NCBI GenBank assembly: GCA_029448655.1
Contig: JACCLO010000017.1
Coordinates: 248,001-312,000, forward strand
Direction: 5' to 3'
DNA: 64,000 nucleotides
Origin: Wolfiporia cocos
Lineage: Eukaryota > Basidiomycota > Agaricomycetes > Polyporales > Phaeolaceae
Part shown: piece by piece, positions 1 through 11,156 of the stretch
Position numbering within the stretch: the stretch's first letter is position 1
Layout of the letters: each line of letters opens with the position of its first letter
Translations under genes and position numbers: made by a program
The notes under the pieces: generated by a model
Told to the model about the DNA's origin: nothing
Databases searched by the model: none
What the model saw: the letters and a program-made list of their open reading frames with translations, nothing else

Positions 1-3000
1 CATTCGGACGAGGTCCTCGGTGATGTTCTGGTACGAGCTGTAAATGTGGGTGAGGTCCTGCGCAATGTCGAAGAGGGCCGACCAGCCATCGGCTCGGCCA
101 GCAAAAGGTCCCTCGGCCCTGTACCAGAGGAGGGCGTGTCTAATCTGTAGATGCTGGGGGGAGTACCTTCTTGGTGGCGTACCTCGCGGTCGGCCTTCTC
201 GACGATCTGCATCGCCGGGGGTCGTGGTACGGCGGGGGAGCTGGTGGCGAGTCGTCGACATACTATTACTGTCCTGTTTTCGAGTGTCGGGGTTGTCCTG
301 ACTCTCATCCTGTGGTAGTCTTTTATCAGCTCCTTGGAGTGCTCCAAGTTCGCCTCGTCTTCCCATGAGTTGTCGGCCGTGGCATAGCCTTTCCACTTGA
401 CGAAGTATTGATGCTTCTTTCCTTTCCATCTGTCAGCCAAGATGGCTTCGACCTCGTATTCTTCCTGTCCCTTGATGACATCAGGTGGCGGCCGTAAGTA
501 ATTCGGTCCGTGCGCCCTTGTTTCTTTGAATGGTTTTAGTAAGGCGGCGTGGAATACCGGATGAACTTTCCAGCTTGTTGGTAATTGCAGCCGGTATGTT
601 GTGGGTCCCATCTTTTCTGTGATAGTGAAGGGTCCTTCCCTTTTTGGTGCCAGCTTGTTAGATTCGTAGGGGATAGTTAGGTTCTTTGCGTCGAGCCAGA
701 CCTTATCCCCTTTCTCAAGCTTCGGCAGTTCTCTGAGGAACCGCCCTGCCATTCTTTTCTGGGCTAATTCATGCGCGATGAATGCCATTTTTCGCGCCTC
801 TTTGATCTTCTTGATCCTGTCGACAGCTGCCGGGACGTTCCCTACTCTGTCATAGTCTGGGAATCCTCTCGGGACATATCCTAAGATTATTTCGAGTGGC
901 GCTGGCCGGTTTTCGGTTTGTCTGGTGTTGTGCGCAAATTCGACGTCAGGCAGTCGTTGTACCCATTGGAACGGGTCGTTCATGCAATAGATGCGAAGGT
1001 ATACTTCGATCTGTTGATTCATTCTTTCTGTCTGTCCGTCGGTCTGTGGATGGTACGCCGTACTCATCGCTGATTCTGTTCCCTGCAGCTTGCACAATTC
1101 CTTGAAAAGCTTTGATGCAAACTGCGGTCCTCTGTCTGAAATGATCTTTCGGGGGATGCCATATAGCGAGTAGATTTTTCGGTGAAATATCTCTGCCGCC
1201 CCTTCGCTAGTGATTGTTTTGTCGCATGGGGTGAGAGAGATGGCCTTGGATAGGCCATGGTCGACAATCACCATCATGGAGTCATACTTTCCGACTCTTG
1301 GCAGGTCGGTGACAAAATCGACCGAGCACTGTGAGAAGGGGAGGGCGTCTTCCCGTGTCGGTATTGGTTGCAAAGGGGGTTTCAGCGGATTCCTATCAGG
1401 TTTCATCTGTTGACAGATTGCACAGCCCCGGACGTATTCCGCTATCATTGTTCTCATGTCAGGCCACCAAAAGTGGGTCGTAACCTGTACTGTTGTACCC
1501 CAGATCCCAGGGTGTCCGGCCGGGATCATGTCGTGGTATTTCGAGATGACGTCCCGTCGAAGGCCCTCATCCTCCGGCACGTACATCCTGCCCCTGTAGA
1601 GCAGTATCCCATCCGTTTGTTGCCATTCATCTGCGGTGGTTCTCGCGGGGAATTCGCCTGTGCCCCCTAGAGCGCGGATCGCCTGTTCCGCAGATTCATC
1701 TCGATCGTCGGCGTTCTTGATTCTATCGATGATCGGGATTTGGATTGCGTGGACGACGAGTTCGTCTGGAATCATGGTGATTCCCTCGTTGTCTTTGTTG
1801 CTTTCGTCCAGGTGGTACAACCTGGAAAGCGTGTCGGCCATGACTAGTTTCCTTCCGGGGACGTGCTGCAATTTCAGGTCGAATTGCGAAAGGAATAGAT
1901 GCCATCTCGCTTGTTGCCGATTTAGGCGCTGTGCGCTTCTCCAGTACGTCAGGTTCTGATGATCGCTTCGGATCAAGATCCGATGCGGTGCTCCTTCCAA
2001 TAGGTGCCGCCATTCTTCTAATGCTCGGACTATCCCGAGTAGTTCGCGATCGTAGATTTCGTAGTTCCGTTCTGTTGGTGTCAGGGATTGTGAGAGATAT
2101 CCCACCGGCCGTTCGCTCCCTGTTTCATCTATCTGTTTCAGTACTGCTCCTGTGGCGAACTGAGATGCATCTGTTTCGAGGATGAACGGTTTCTCCTTGT
2201 CTGGTGTTCCTAGTGCGGGCGCCGTCGTGAATGCTTTCTTCATGAATTCGAATGCTTTCTGTTCTTTCTCCGTCCATTGGAACCCTGTCCCTGTGACCGT
2301 TTTTGTGAGGTCTACCAAGGGTCGGGCGTGCGTAGAGTAGTGATCGATAAATTTCCGGTAGAAGTTCGCAAATCCTAGGAAGGATCTGACTTCTTTGAGA
2401 TTTCGGGGAGTCGGCCATTCCTTAATCCCATTGAGTTTCGCTGGGTCCATCTGGATACTTCCTGGGGTGATGACTAGTCCCAGAAATTCGACTCTGTCGA
2501 CACCGAAGGCACATTTCTCGGGTTTCACAAAGAGGTGGTTGTCCACCAATCTCTGAAGGATCCGCCGCTCCCGTTCCTTGTGTATTTTCTCGTCTTCTGA
2601 GAAAATGAGGATGTCGTCCATATAAACAAGCACCCATCCTTCGAGGATTTCTTCTTTCAGGATTTCGTTCATCATTGCCTGAAAGGTCCCGGGTGCATTG
2701 CATAATCCGAAAAACATAACCGTGGGCTCGTACAACCCTCGGTTTGTTTTGAAGGCCGCTTTCCATTCGTCTCCCTTTTTGATTCGCACGTTGTTGTATC
2801 CCGCTCTAAGGTCCATTTTTGTGAAGATCTTTGCTCCTTTTAGCTTTTCCAGGAGCTCCGAGATCAGTGGCAAGGGATAGACGTTTTTTATCGTCCCTTC
2901 GTTCAGATATCGATAATCTTGACAGGGTCGTAGGCCGCTGTCTTTCTTTGGGACGAAAAAGAATGGTGACGCCATCGGGGATTTTGAAGGGACTATGAAT

Positions 3001-4300
3001 CCCTTGGCCAAGTTTTCTTTTAGGAATTCGTCCAGCGCCTGTTGCTCTTTAGGCGAGAGTGCATAGACTTTGCAGTCTTTCGGCACGAAATCGGGTTTTA
3101 ATTCGATTGCGTGGTCCCATGGTCTCGACGGGGGGAACGCTGCTGCGGACTCCTTACTGAACACCTTGGCGAAGTCCAGTAGGTGTTTCGGGACCATCTC
3201 CTCAATCGTTCGTTCGGGTTCGGGGGTTTTTTGTGCGAATTCCTGGGATTTCGTCAGCGCTTTCCTGACAGCGTTGATGATTTGTATCTTTGTTCGGAAC
3301 TTCTTTCGCGTCTCCCCTTTCTTTCCTATGATCTTTGGATTATCTTTTGCGAAGCGTCGGATCGCTTCGTATTCTTCGGGAGTATAGAGCCGCTGCGCTG
3401 TTTCTTCTGGCTGGTCCGTGGATCCGAACCCTTTCTCTCCTCGTTCTGTTTCATCTAGGTCTTCGACCTCTAAGATGTCGGGGGTGAGGTGTCGTTCGAA
3501 AATTATCTGGGCTATTCGCATGCCTGGGATAATTCTATGCGCTTTGTCTGAGTAGTTGAAGACGATGGCTCCGACGTCTCCTCGGTAGTCCGAGTCTATG
3601 ATTCCGGCTTGTACCACCAATCCGTGTCTGAGGGTGTTGCCTGATCGTCCGGCCAGCCTTCCATACGATCCCTTCTTCATTTTTACTCCTGTGGAGACGA
3701 GTTTCCATCCTCCGGCGGGAATCTCGGTTTCTTCTGCGGCGTAAAGGTCATACCCTGCAGCTTCTTGGGTCCCCCTTGTTGGAATTTTTCCTTCTGGGGC
3801 AACTACCATCTCCACCGTATCCATTCGGATCGTGGCTTCCTGTTTCTTTTCTTCTGCCCCTAGTATCGATCGTACATCGACTGTTTGGTCCTTCCAGTCG
3901 ATTGTGGGGTTTTCGTCTTTTAGCAATCCATACCCTAGAATCATATTTTCCGTTCCGATTGATCCTACCAGGAATCGGACTTTTCGCATTTTCTGGGTCT
4001 TCGGATATCGTAGTAGTATGGTGGCTTCTCGGTCTATTCGCCCATCTTTGTTTTCTGTTCCGTCAACGTTTTTGACGATGATCGGGTTCTTCAAGGGTTG
4101 TGTGGGCACCTTGTATTTTTCTACCACTCTGCTGTGGATTAGGTTCGACATTGCTCCTGAGTCGATTAGTGCATTGCACTTCACGGGTTTTGCCAGCGTC
4201 ATGATTACCGGGATGAAGAGGGATCGATTCTTCTCGAATGAGGTAATTACATGCGCTGCTTTCTCGGAGGGTAAGACCGTGGGCTTCCCTCCTAGGCAAA
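1..4300 (-). CDS. pol: Pol polyprotein: protease, dUTPase, RT, RNase H, integrase, chromodomain (partial)
   Basis: Open frame on the minus strand running through the left edge, so the C-terminus is missing. Domains in protein order: aspartic protease ALIDSGA near 4150; a complete dUTPase at about 3790-3430 with five motifs (AGYDLYA, GRLAGRSG, GIIDSDYRGDV, GMRIAQII, RGEKGFGST); reverse transcriptase with YMDD at about 2610; RNase H around 2180-2000; integrase with SDRGPQF at 1121-1140; chromodomain at about 475-345 (FVKWKGY, then SWE). No stop codon was found in the parts translated. The gag-NC frame stops at 4292, and pol begins in the -1 frame relative to it. dUTPase between protease and RT is the unusual trait; in retroviruses it occurs at other positions. 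The element may be coding-competent for pol, but gag looks damaged. Confidence 0.9.
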
Positions 4301-4774
4301 ATCCTGTTCTTCTACGAGCCGTGCTAGGAGCTCGGGGTTCTTGGTTTTCAGAGCCCTAATTGCTGTGACCGCCCTGTTAGCAGTGATGTATTCAGTCTCT
4401 TCCTCAGAGACTTCTTCAATGCGAGCTTCTTGCTCGGCTTCTTCTTCTTCGGTTTTTCGAGTAGTCCGCCTAGGGCGGGCTGGCTTCCTCGGCCTCTTCG
4501 GGCAGTCTCGCGACATATGTCCTGGCTGATGACAGGTGAAGCATTTTCCCTTCTTGATGTGATCGTCCCTTTCCTGGGTGGTCATTCGATCTACATCCAT
4601 CGCATTCGGATCTTTCGGTGCGGTTGTCTGCGGAGCACTAGTGCGTCCGTTATTCTGGTTCGAGGCTTGCCAAGCCTTCTTCTTGACAAACGGTTTGTCC
4701 CGTTTTAAGAATATCTTGTACGTATTTTCATAGTACGAGGCAGCGGACAATGGTCGCTGGTAGCGGTCGAACAC
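4292..4774 (-). CDS. gag: Gag nucleocapsid part with CCHC zinc knuckle (frame-shifted from capsid)
   Basis: Carries one retroviral-type zinc knuckle (CFTCHQPGHMSRDC) followed by a basic, then acidic tail. It continues the capsid ORF at 4728-6089 but is in the +1 frame. The overlap of about 45 nt lies around the residues where capsid normally flows into nucleocapsid. Either a single-base indel broke gag in this copy, or a programmed shift is used. Because pol is back in the capsid ORF frame, a sequencing or replication indel near 4740 is the simplest reading. Confidence 0.8.
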   Translation of the reverse strand: MFDRYQRPLSAASYYENTYKIFLKRDKPFVKKKAWQASNQNNGRTSAPQTTAPKDPNAMDVDRMTTQERDDHIKKGKCFTCHQPGHMSRDCPKRPRKPARPRRTTRKTEEEEAEQEARIEEVSEEETEYITANRAVTAIRALKTKNPELLARLVEEQDFA

Positions 4775-6089
4775 CGATGATGTACCGGGTCGTGTGTTCG
4801 GGTAACCCTTTCTCGAAGAGGGTTATGAGCAACGCGTTTCCGTCCGCGCTGTATCGATCGTACTGGGCCTTTCCGGCCAAGTTGTTGAACTCGGTGATAT
4901 AATCATCGATGTCCTTCCTGTCCTGGGTTACGTCCAGGATTTTCTTCCGCGCCTTTTGTACCTCTTCAATGGCTCCGAAGGCTTTCTGGAAGTCCGCATC
5001 AAACTGTGCAAGATTAGGCGGGAAGAATCGTTTCGTCTGGGGGTTCGTATAAACCCGGTGATAATTCTGTTTCCATTGGCCCGTTTTCCCCTTGTTTGAA
5101 ATATAAGAGAGGATAAAGATCACTCTCTGAACGTCGTTCTGAAATGACGTTTCGTACATCGTAAACCAGGAATTGCACTGGTTTATGAAGTTCTGCATGT
5201 CGGATCGTTCCCCGTCGAATACGTCTGGGGGATTGATCTTTATCATCGGGGGTCGGTAGTACGGGTTCGGCGCCGGAGGTTGAGGCTGCGGCGCATTCGG
5301 TGGTGGAGGCCCTCCTGGGGGTCCTCCTCCTCCTCCCGGGTATCCCCCACCCGGGTTTCCTGGATTTCCTCCGGGGTTCCCTGGGTTCCCTCCAGGGTTT
5401 CCTCCTCCGGGGTTTGCGGGGATTCCTCCTCCGAGCCCTGCAGGAGGGGGGGCATTCCCTCCTCCGAGTCCGAAGTTTCCTCCCAGTCCTCCTCTGCTTG
5501 TACCTGCGGCGGTTCGTCCAAATAAGCCTGAAGGCCATGTTCCTGGGTTTGTCGTTCCCATTCCTCCGCTTGGGCTAGTCCAAGACGGATTTCCTCCGCT
5601 ACCCATTCCGGGTGCGTTCTGTGGGGGGTTTCCAAAGAGGTCTGTTCCTCCAGCCATAGCCCCAATCCCACTCTGCGCAAAAGCAGATACAAATCCTGGA
5701 GGGTCCTGTCCTCCAGTCTGGCTGTTATCTGTTCCTGTAAAGTTTCCAGGATTTCTCCCATCATCTCCGATGCGCTCAATTCCTGCCATTCCTGTGGCGC
5801 CCGAAGGCTGATTCATATTTCCATCGGCATCGAAGGTTCTGTTGATGGTTTTGGTTTCGTTTTCGGTCAACGTCGCGGTTGCCATCGGAGGGATTTCTCC
5901 GAATCGTTCGAACGCTTCACGCGTTATTTCCCAAGCGGTCGTTCCTGCGGAGGGGTATACTTCTACCCACTTCGATGCCCTATCTTCTCTGGGGATGACA
6001 ACAATTCCTCCGTGGTTACGGAAGGCTCCAATGGTGTCAGTCCACTCGTATCGGTTGAGTCTGTAGACTCCCTGAATGTCCTCGGGCAA
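4728..6089 (-). CDS. gag: Gag capsid ORF with Gly/Pro-rich linker
   Basis: The N-terminal part is followed by a long low-complexity Gly/Pro/Asn-rich stretch (about 5640-5260), then a retrotransposon gag domain (from about IKINPPDVFDGERSDMQNFI to the C-terminus). The reported frame opens with a TTG; the first in-frame ATG is at 5885 (MATATLTENE). Roughly 65 coding-looking codons precede that ATG. An out-of-frame ATG just upstream, near 6105, would connect to them if one base were removed, so the authentic start may have been lost by a small indel. The ORF ends out of frame with the nucleocapsid. Confidence 0.75.
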   Translation of the reverse strand: MPEDIQGVYRLNRYEWTDTIGAFRNHGGIVVIPREDRASKWVEVYPSAGTTAWEITREAFERFGEIPPMATATLTENETKTINRTFDADGNMNQPSGATGMAGIERIGDDGRNPGNFTGTDNSQTGGQDPPGFVSAFAQSGIGAMAGGTDLFGNPPQNAPGMGSGGNPSWTSPSGGMGTTNPGTWPSGLFGRTAAGTSRGGLGGNFGLGGGNAPPPAGLGGGIPANPGGGNPGGNPGNPGGNPGNPGGGYPGGGGGPPGGPPPPNAPQPQPPAPNPYYRPPMIKINPPDVFDGERSDMQNFINQCNSWFTMYETSFQNDVQRVIFILSYISNKGKTGQWKQNYHRVYTNPQTKRFFPPNLAQFDADFQKAFGAIEEVQKARKKILDVTQDRKDIDDYITEFNNLAGKAQYDRYSADGNALLITLFEKGLPEHTTRYIIGVRPLPATIVRCLVL

Positions 6090-6178
6090 GAGCTCAATCA
6101 GTCATGTTGGGAATTCTGGTCCAAATATCATGTGCCCTTACACCGTGGTAGGTGAGGGTGTGATAAGCTCGACCTTCT

Positions 6179-6887
6179 GTTACGGGTCGAATACCCGTTC
6201 GTATATTCGAGTCGCGAATATAGATCGTTCTTCTGCACGTGGGCGTATAGCCGTATGCAAGGCAAATGCTCGTTAGATGCCTTCAGGTCCTAGGTGAAGT
6301 TCCTAGGAGATTGTATAATATCCAATACACGTGAGAGGATATAATCTGTTCAGGTGCGAGTCTAATAGAGTATAAGACTCGCCTAAGTCCGAGAAGTCAG
6401 TGTGCACTTCGAGGACTTAGTCGTTCGGTTGCTCGAGCGAGAAATACTGAGCGTAGTTTCCTACGTTTGAGAACGAGTATAAGACTTCTTGTTTATACAA
6501 CAAGGTCGAGCTGAAGAGCCTCGACAGTAGGTACATTAGTTTATATACTACGTTGGGTTTTCGGGGGTCAAGTCTGTCCCAGATGTCACCGATACTATCT
6601 ACGCTATAGCACCAAACGTTTGATAGGTATGTAGTGATATATCTGAGACGATAGATAGGAATGATGGCGGTTGAACGCCATCTATCAGCTAGCAAAATGA
6701 TTAACATGAAATGGTGGCAGAGTTGGATCTGCCAAAGATGAAACGCGCCCTATAGACTAGTACAACTGGGGATGCGCCCAGTAGAGTCACGAGTAGCCAG
6801 GGGAGTTGGTTGTGCAACAAGTCCCTGTATCGTATTCGCCCCGTGGTGAGTTCTGCCAATATTTGAAAAATCAAAATAACCGTAACA
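6179..6887 (-). repeat. 5' LTR of the left gypsy element
   Basis: 709 bp bounded by the short inverted ends TGTTAYGG and CCGTAACA. It matches the solo LTR at 24589-25297 end to end (also 709 bp), which fixes both borders. The base after the LTR starts the inverted-repeat arm (TGATC...). Confidence 0.93.
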
Positions 6888-7265
6888 TGATCTATAAACG
6901 TAAGTATAGGGGTTCGAGGCGACTAGTGGGCATAAACATGTCATTTTCATGACACAGCTCCATACACCACTGCTGCCCTTGCTCTAGCAGGTTCAACCCC
7001 TCAGTCATGTGCAAACAAGGATTAAGAGTGGGCAAGGATGGATAACTCCTATCAGGTAGGTCCGTCATCCGGTTCCAGCATGCAGAGCATCCAGCAAGCT
7101 CACTAGTGGAATAAGGAACGGCTTGTCAATATGCCTTGAGGCACATCCTTCGAAGCTTCACATGTGAGATAGCTTTGAGGTGACTCATTGACAGTGAGGC
7201 ATAGTCCAATTACAGCATCATGTACCAACAAAAGCAAAAATACACGAGCTCAATCAGGTACTTCC
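6888..7265 (-). repeat. Left inverted-repeat arm, outer segment
   Basis: Near-perfect reverse complement of 21040-21415. It is the distal part of a head-to-head repeat copy whose remaining pieces are 19192-19654 and 20244-20292, separated by later LTR-element insertions. Its outer end is cut by the left gypsy element, so the full length of the repeat unit is not visible on this side. No protein domain recognised. Confidence 0.9.
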
Positions 7266-7827
7266 TGACACAGACTTACAGAGGCTGTGCGACCTGCTAT
7301 AGGCAGGGGGAAAACCCCAAGGTCTTGCGACGAGATGACGGCGAGCAGCGAAGTATGCAGAGGCATTCCCTCTTGATGGGATACTTGCATCGTCGAGTCG
7401 CTACCAGTCAAGCAGTAGAGGACGCCCTAGGGCGAGTCGCACGGCGCACATGTGAGAGAGGAGCCAGAGGCCCAAACGTCTAGAATCTTAAGGATGGGGA
7501 GTAAGCCCCAATCCTGTCGTATCTTATATACATGCAAGAACGGTACGCTAAGTGTCTACCCTTAAGTGCTGGCCTGTGCGCAGCACCGCCCTAACAGCTG
7601 AGGTAAGTAAGTACGTAAGCGAGGCATGTGATACATGGTGTGACGTGTAACGTGAGTGTGATGAGGCGCGCGCTACCCTACAGCGCTAACCTAACAGTCA
7701 GGTGACCAACAAGCTAAAGAGACGCACAGAGAGGTGGCTGAGGCTCAGAGGAGCGGCGTACGCCTAGCGCCGCCCGTATAACCTATAGCGAGGGTTGTAA
7801 CTATATCCCCCTAGATATTTTGTGACA
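7266..7827 (-). repeat. 3' LTR (minus orientation) of the non-autonomous element
   Basis: 562 bp, begins TGACACAGACTT and ends TTTTGTGACA on the plus strand. Matches 18625-19186 along its length. A G-rich polypurine tract abuts it at 7828-7850 when read on the minus strand. Confidence 0.93.
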
Positions 7828-8409
7828 TTACCCCCCCTCCCGAAAAACGTCGTCCCTGACGTTCTACCTATCATCCTACGATCCTCGCATCCTTGGTTAG
7901 CTATTTCGCACCTGGCCCATCCCTTGCAACGTAGAGTGGGGAGCATCCAAGTGGGCGGTCCGTCCGCCGGTGGAGTAGTAAAGAGCGCGCGCCTGCAGGG
8001 TAATGCTCCGGGTCATTTCCTTACATGTCTAGCGTGAGCGAGTGAGGCTCGTCAGCGGTGAGCGGGCCCGTCGGGGGTTGTGGTAATGTGACAAGCATTC
8101 CGCCCCCTAGGACTGGCGCCGACGTGGCTGAGCGTGACGCGCCGACCCTCGGCTATGTGGTTTGCGCTATCGGAGAAGTAGTCGGTCGTAGATGTTGTTG
8201 TCTGACCTTCGTGACTGTCGGTGTGGGGTTGGAGACCCTTGCGGGTTCCTTCGCATACCCACTAGTCAAAGATTCGTGGTCTTGACTCCTGCCGCCCAGG
8301 ATAATGGACGTCCAGCACTAGACCTCCACACGCACACTGCCTTGTCAGGCGAGTGGCGGCGGGCCCTCAAGCGCGGCTTATGGACGTTCGATCCGGCTAC
8401 CCAGTGTTC
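7828..8409. other. Internal region of the non-autonomous element, no coding signal
   Basis: About 580 bp of GC-rich sequence between the LTR and the nested element; the rest of the internal region is 18426-18624. Short open frames are present, but none resembles gag, pol or any known domain. The last five bases (8405-8409, TGTTC) are the target duplication of the nested element. Confidence 0.7.
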
Positions 8410-9108
8410 TGTCACAGATTTGGGACATGCCACTATTTTTCCCGTATTTTTACCTATTTATCTGGTATTTCTACAACCTTGTAGACATTTACGCTGCTAA
8501 GCGCCCGTCTACACGTACACGCAACCAAACAACACGTACACAACGCGGTATACGTCCACTTGTCATAACAACACGTACATAACACGCTTGTACGCGTCAA
8601 TGACTCAGCGGACTAACCTCCGGTGTCACGCGTCTTACTCATATCCCGATACCGGGCTATGTCAGTACAATTGGATAAGCGGCCCGCTCGTTATCACATG
8701 CCAATGCCCTTACGATTACTCATATCCCGATACCGGTATATAAGAATCACATGCATGGCTTACTAACGTAGCTACAGCCACTTCCACAACATGGACCTAC
8801 GGTCCAAACAAACGATCTTACTGGTGCGGCCATTACCGGCGCACATGGTCTATTGTAGTTTACGGCTTAACCATATTAGTTATGCCTGCGCACAGACCAC
8901 CTTCATGTTTGGCTCCCTTACCGGTAACCAAACAAAGCATGTATATAAGTAGGGCTATCACTGCGGATAAGCCTTAGATTTGTTCTCTGCATTCGCACAG
9001 TTACATAACATCTCTGCTTGCGCCCACTAGCCTCCTCACCAACCTTCTGCAACTCCTTCAAGTCGCCTATAAGGTTATAGTGTGAGTCCCACAGTCTAGT
9101 CTGTGTCA
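8410..9108 (+). repeat. 5' LTR of the complete gypsy element
   Basis: 699 bp, TGTCACAGATTTGGG to TCTAGTCTGTGTCA. Contains two copies of a TCATATCCCGATACCGG motif and TATATAAG elements (one at about 8941-8948) that could serve as the element promoter. Matches 17722-18420. Confidence 0.95.
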
Positions 9109-10130
9109 TAAGAACAAATCTCCCCCATACCCCCACCCTTGCGCTTGCGCTTGGGTCTGGGTTTCTATCCTACAGTGGGCTATTACTTGTTGCTGCGCAC
9201 ATCCCTTTCTGCCTGACAAGGCGATTGGGGTGATAGTTGAGATCTGGGGGATACATCACCATTCTCGGCAGAGGATTGGCAACCAGGGAAGCCACACCGC
9301 CTTTTTAGGCAGGAGGCCTACCTAACCCGGACTCCAGGGTCAAGGAGACATGGTCCTCGCTGACAAGCTTGGACCATGCGCGGTTAAGACCCGCCTGTGG
9401 AGAAAAGGGGACGGTCTGCCTGTGTGCGCCCAACCCCCTGTCATGGCAAGCGTTGTTCAGCGCCCCATCACTATCCACAGGGTCATCATTATGATGGCAT
9501 GGGAATTTTCCAAAGCCGCCTCCCAGGCGTAAGGGACCTGCTTTGAACCCGTTATGGGAAAAGCAGTGAGGGGGGTGACGTAAAAAATCACCCTGCCATA
9601 GGTCACTCGCGGTAGCCAATAGCATAAGTCCTCCGGGCAGCTCGGCGTGCGAGCATGGGTCAAACGGATTTGGGGCCCCATTGGAAGAGAAGCGCGTGGC
9701 CCACTCCTTCGGGATGTGGAGCGCTGCTGTCTCGCGATCTTAGATCGACAGTGGTTTTTTAGCCCTGATGTGACACCCATGTGGCTACAGACGGCAACCT
9801 CATTGTTGAAGCATGGACAGGCTAAGGGATGTAAAATCCCAGCCACTTTCCGGCATCGTCCCTCCGGGGCGGCGTCGTGTATCCGATTCCCAATCATCTG
9901 ACCCAGGAACCGGCCTGGCAGTCAGCAACTCTACCCCTGGAGTCGGCGCCTCTGACCGTTAGGGTCATGCGAATATCCGCGCCGTCTCGGCACAGGGTTT
10001 GCGCGCAACATAAGAGTAATTATGCCCCGTAGTACACCTTCTTTGCTCCTGAAAAGGAGTCCACTACCCTACCTTACATAATCCCTTTCATTCCTGTTCT
10101 TGGACGTATCACTGGGAAACTTCGTTTCTC
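9109..10130 (+). other. Leader region of the complete gypsy element
   Basis: About 1 kb between the 5' LTR and the first ORF. A primer-binding site should start within a few bases of 9109 (TAAGAACAAATC...), but I could not match it to a tRNA 3' end. Open frames here, mostly on the minus strand, show no similarity to known retroelement proteins and are not called. Confidence 0.6.
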
Positions 10131-11054
10131 ATGAAGGCTGCACTTTCTAGAATCATGCCCCGCGTTACCCGTCGCACCCGTGGCTCCTCCACTGCCCCCT
10201 ACGTTAAGCCGGCGAAGCGGTCCCTTCTCAGCCGCATCGACACCACCGACATTCCTCGGGCAGAGGACGTCACCTACACGCTTCCTGTAAAGGAAGATTA
10301 CACTGGGAAACTCCATCTTTGGGAGATTCCCGTCCACATGCCAAAGCACATTGCTGAGGCTGGGAAACCCGCTCCTCGACCTCCCAAACCAGTTCCGCTC
10401 GCTAAGCGTATCTGGACAGAGGAAGAGAAGCTAGCGCAATCCATTACCGCCATGGAGAATCTCATCGAACTCCGCGAACTCAACAAGCTCAAGCTCGCTC
10501 GCGATAAACTGAATAAGCGAATCGCCGCCAAACAAGCCGCCAAGGAAGCCAAGCAAGCAGCTTCTTCACTGGCCCTCCGTCTCTCCAGCCCGGCAGCCGG
10601 ACCTTCTGTTCCGGCCAACCACAAGATTCTCGACCCTTCCCTCGTCTTCGGGAAGAAGAAACCCCTCCAAGCATGCGATCAAGTTATTCCCATGCTAGAA
10701 GGCACTCTCACTCGTCTTACCCCTCTCGCCAACCACCCCCCTAATTACCCAGGCTTCCACATGGAAAACGACATGCGTTTCCATACTATGGTAGTAGAAT
10801 TGGAGGACTTGGTGGATAACGTAAAGGATAGAGCGAGACGGGGGAGGATCACCAATAGAGACTGGAGAATTATGAAAAAGTACTGCAAACAGCTCGGCAA
10901 TATTTCCTTTTTGGATTGGCGTACAGACTTGGCTCGTATCGTAGCAGAATGCGTAGCGCTACAAATTACTTTTGCCTTCGGTGTAACACCACCTGACAAG
11001 GTGGCAGGGCCCTCAACTACTTCGGTAGAAGAGGATATACTCGCGATTGTATAG
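10131..11054 (+). CDS. Unassigned 307-aa ORF upstream of gag in the gypsy element
   Basis: Intact ATG-to-stop ORF in the position where Ty3/gypsy elements normally have only leader sequence. The N-terminal 40 residues are strongly basic (many Arg/Lys, for example RVTRRTRGSS). Residues about 95-145 are Lys/Glu/Ala-rich and probably helical or coiled coil. The C-terminal half has spaced aromatic residues and no low complexity. No zinc knuckle, protease or RT motif is present. It is separated from gag by about 100 bp and stays open in a copy with identical LTRs. Possibilities include a second structural protein, a nucleic-acid-binding accessory protein, or a captured host gene; none can be chosen from sequence alone. 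Confidence 0.75.
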   Translation: MKAALSRIMPRVTRRTRGSSTAPYVKPAKRSLLSRIDTTDIPRAEDVTYTLPVKEDYTGKLHLWEIPVHMPKHIAEAGKPAPRPPKPVPLAKRIWTEEEKLAQSITAMENLIELRELNKLKLARDKLNKRIAAKQAAKEAKQAASSLALRLSSPAAGPSVPANHKILDPSLVFGKKKPLQACDQVIPMLEGTLTRLTPLANHPPNYPGFHMENDMRFHTMVVELEDLVDNVKDRARRGRITNRDWRIMKKYCKQLGNISFLDWRTDLARIVAECVALQITFAFGVTPPDKVAGPSTTSVEEDILAIV

Positions 11055-11156
11055 TAGAAATACTATCATCTTTTAACTCTGAAATAGAGTGCGAGTGTGA
11101 TCTATAACGAAAGTTGCAGCTTTCAGAACCCAATCCCTTCTTAAGAATCTAAGACA

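Larger units (their letters stand above)
1..6887 (-). mobile_element. Ty3/gypsy chromovirus with internal dUTPase, 3' end outside window
   Basis: Minus-strand LTR retrotransposon entering from the left edge. Reading 5' to 3' on the minus strand: a 709-bp 5' LTR (6887-6179), gag, a CCHC nucleocapsid, then a pol frame with protease, dUTPase, reverse transcriptase, RNase H, integrase and chromodomain, still open at base 1. The 3' LTR must lie to the left of the window, so target duplications and LTR divergence cannot be assessed. A solo LTR of the same family lies at 24589-25297. The element inserted into the left arm of the inverted repeat starting at 6888; the partner arm at 21415 shows the uninterrupted sequence. 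Confidence 0.93.

Noticed and set aside
6890..6930. GGTTCGAGGC motif as a possible tRNA gene
   Set aside because: On the minus strand around 21380-21460 the mirrored copy has a loose A-box-like stretch upstream, but the acceptor, anticodon and T stems do not pair, so no tRNA is called.
9305..9897. Overlapping minus-strand frames in the gypsy leader
   Set aside because: No similarity to retroelement proteins and wrong strand for the element; likely chance open frames in GC-rich leader.
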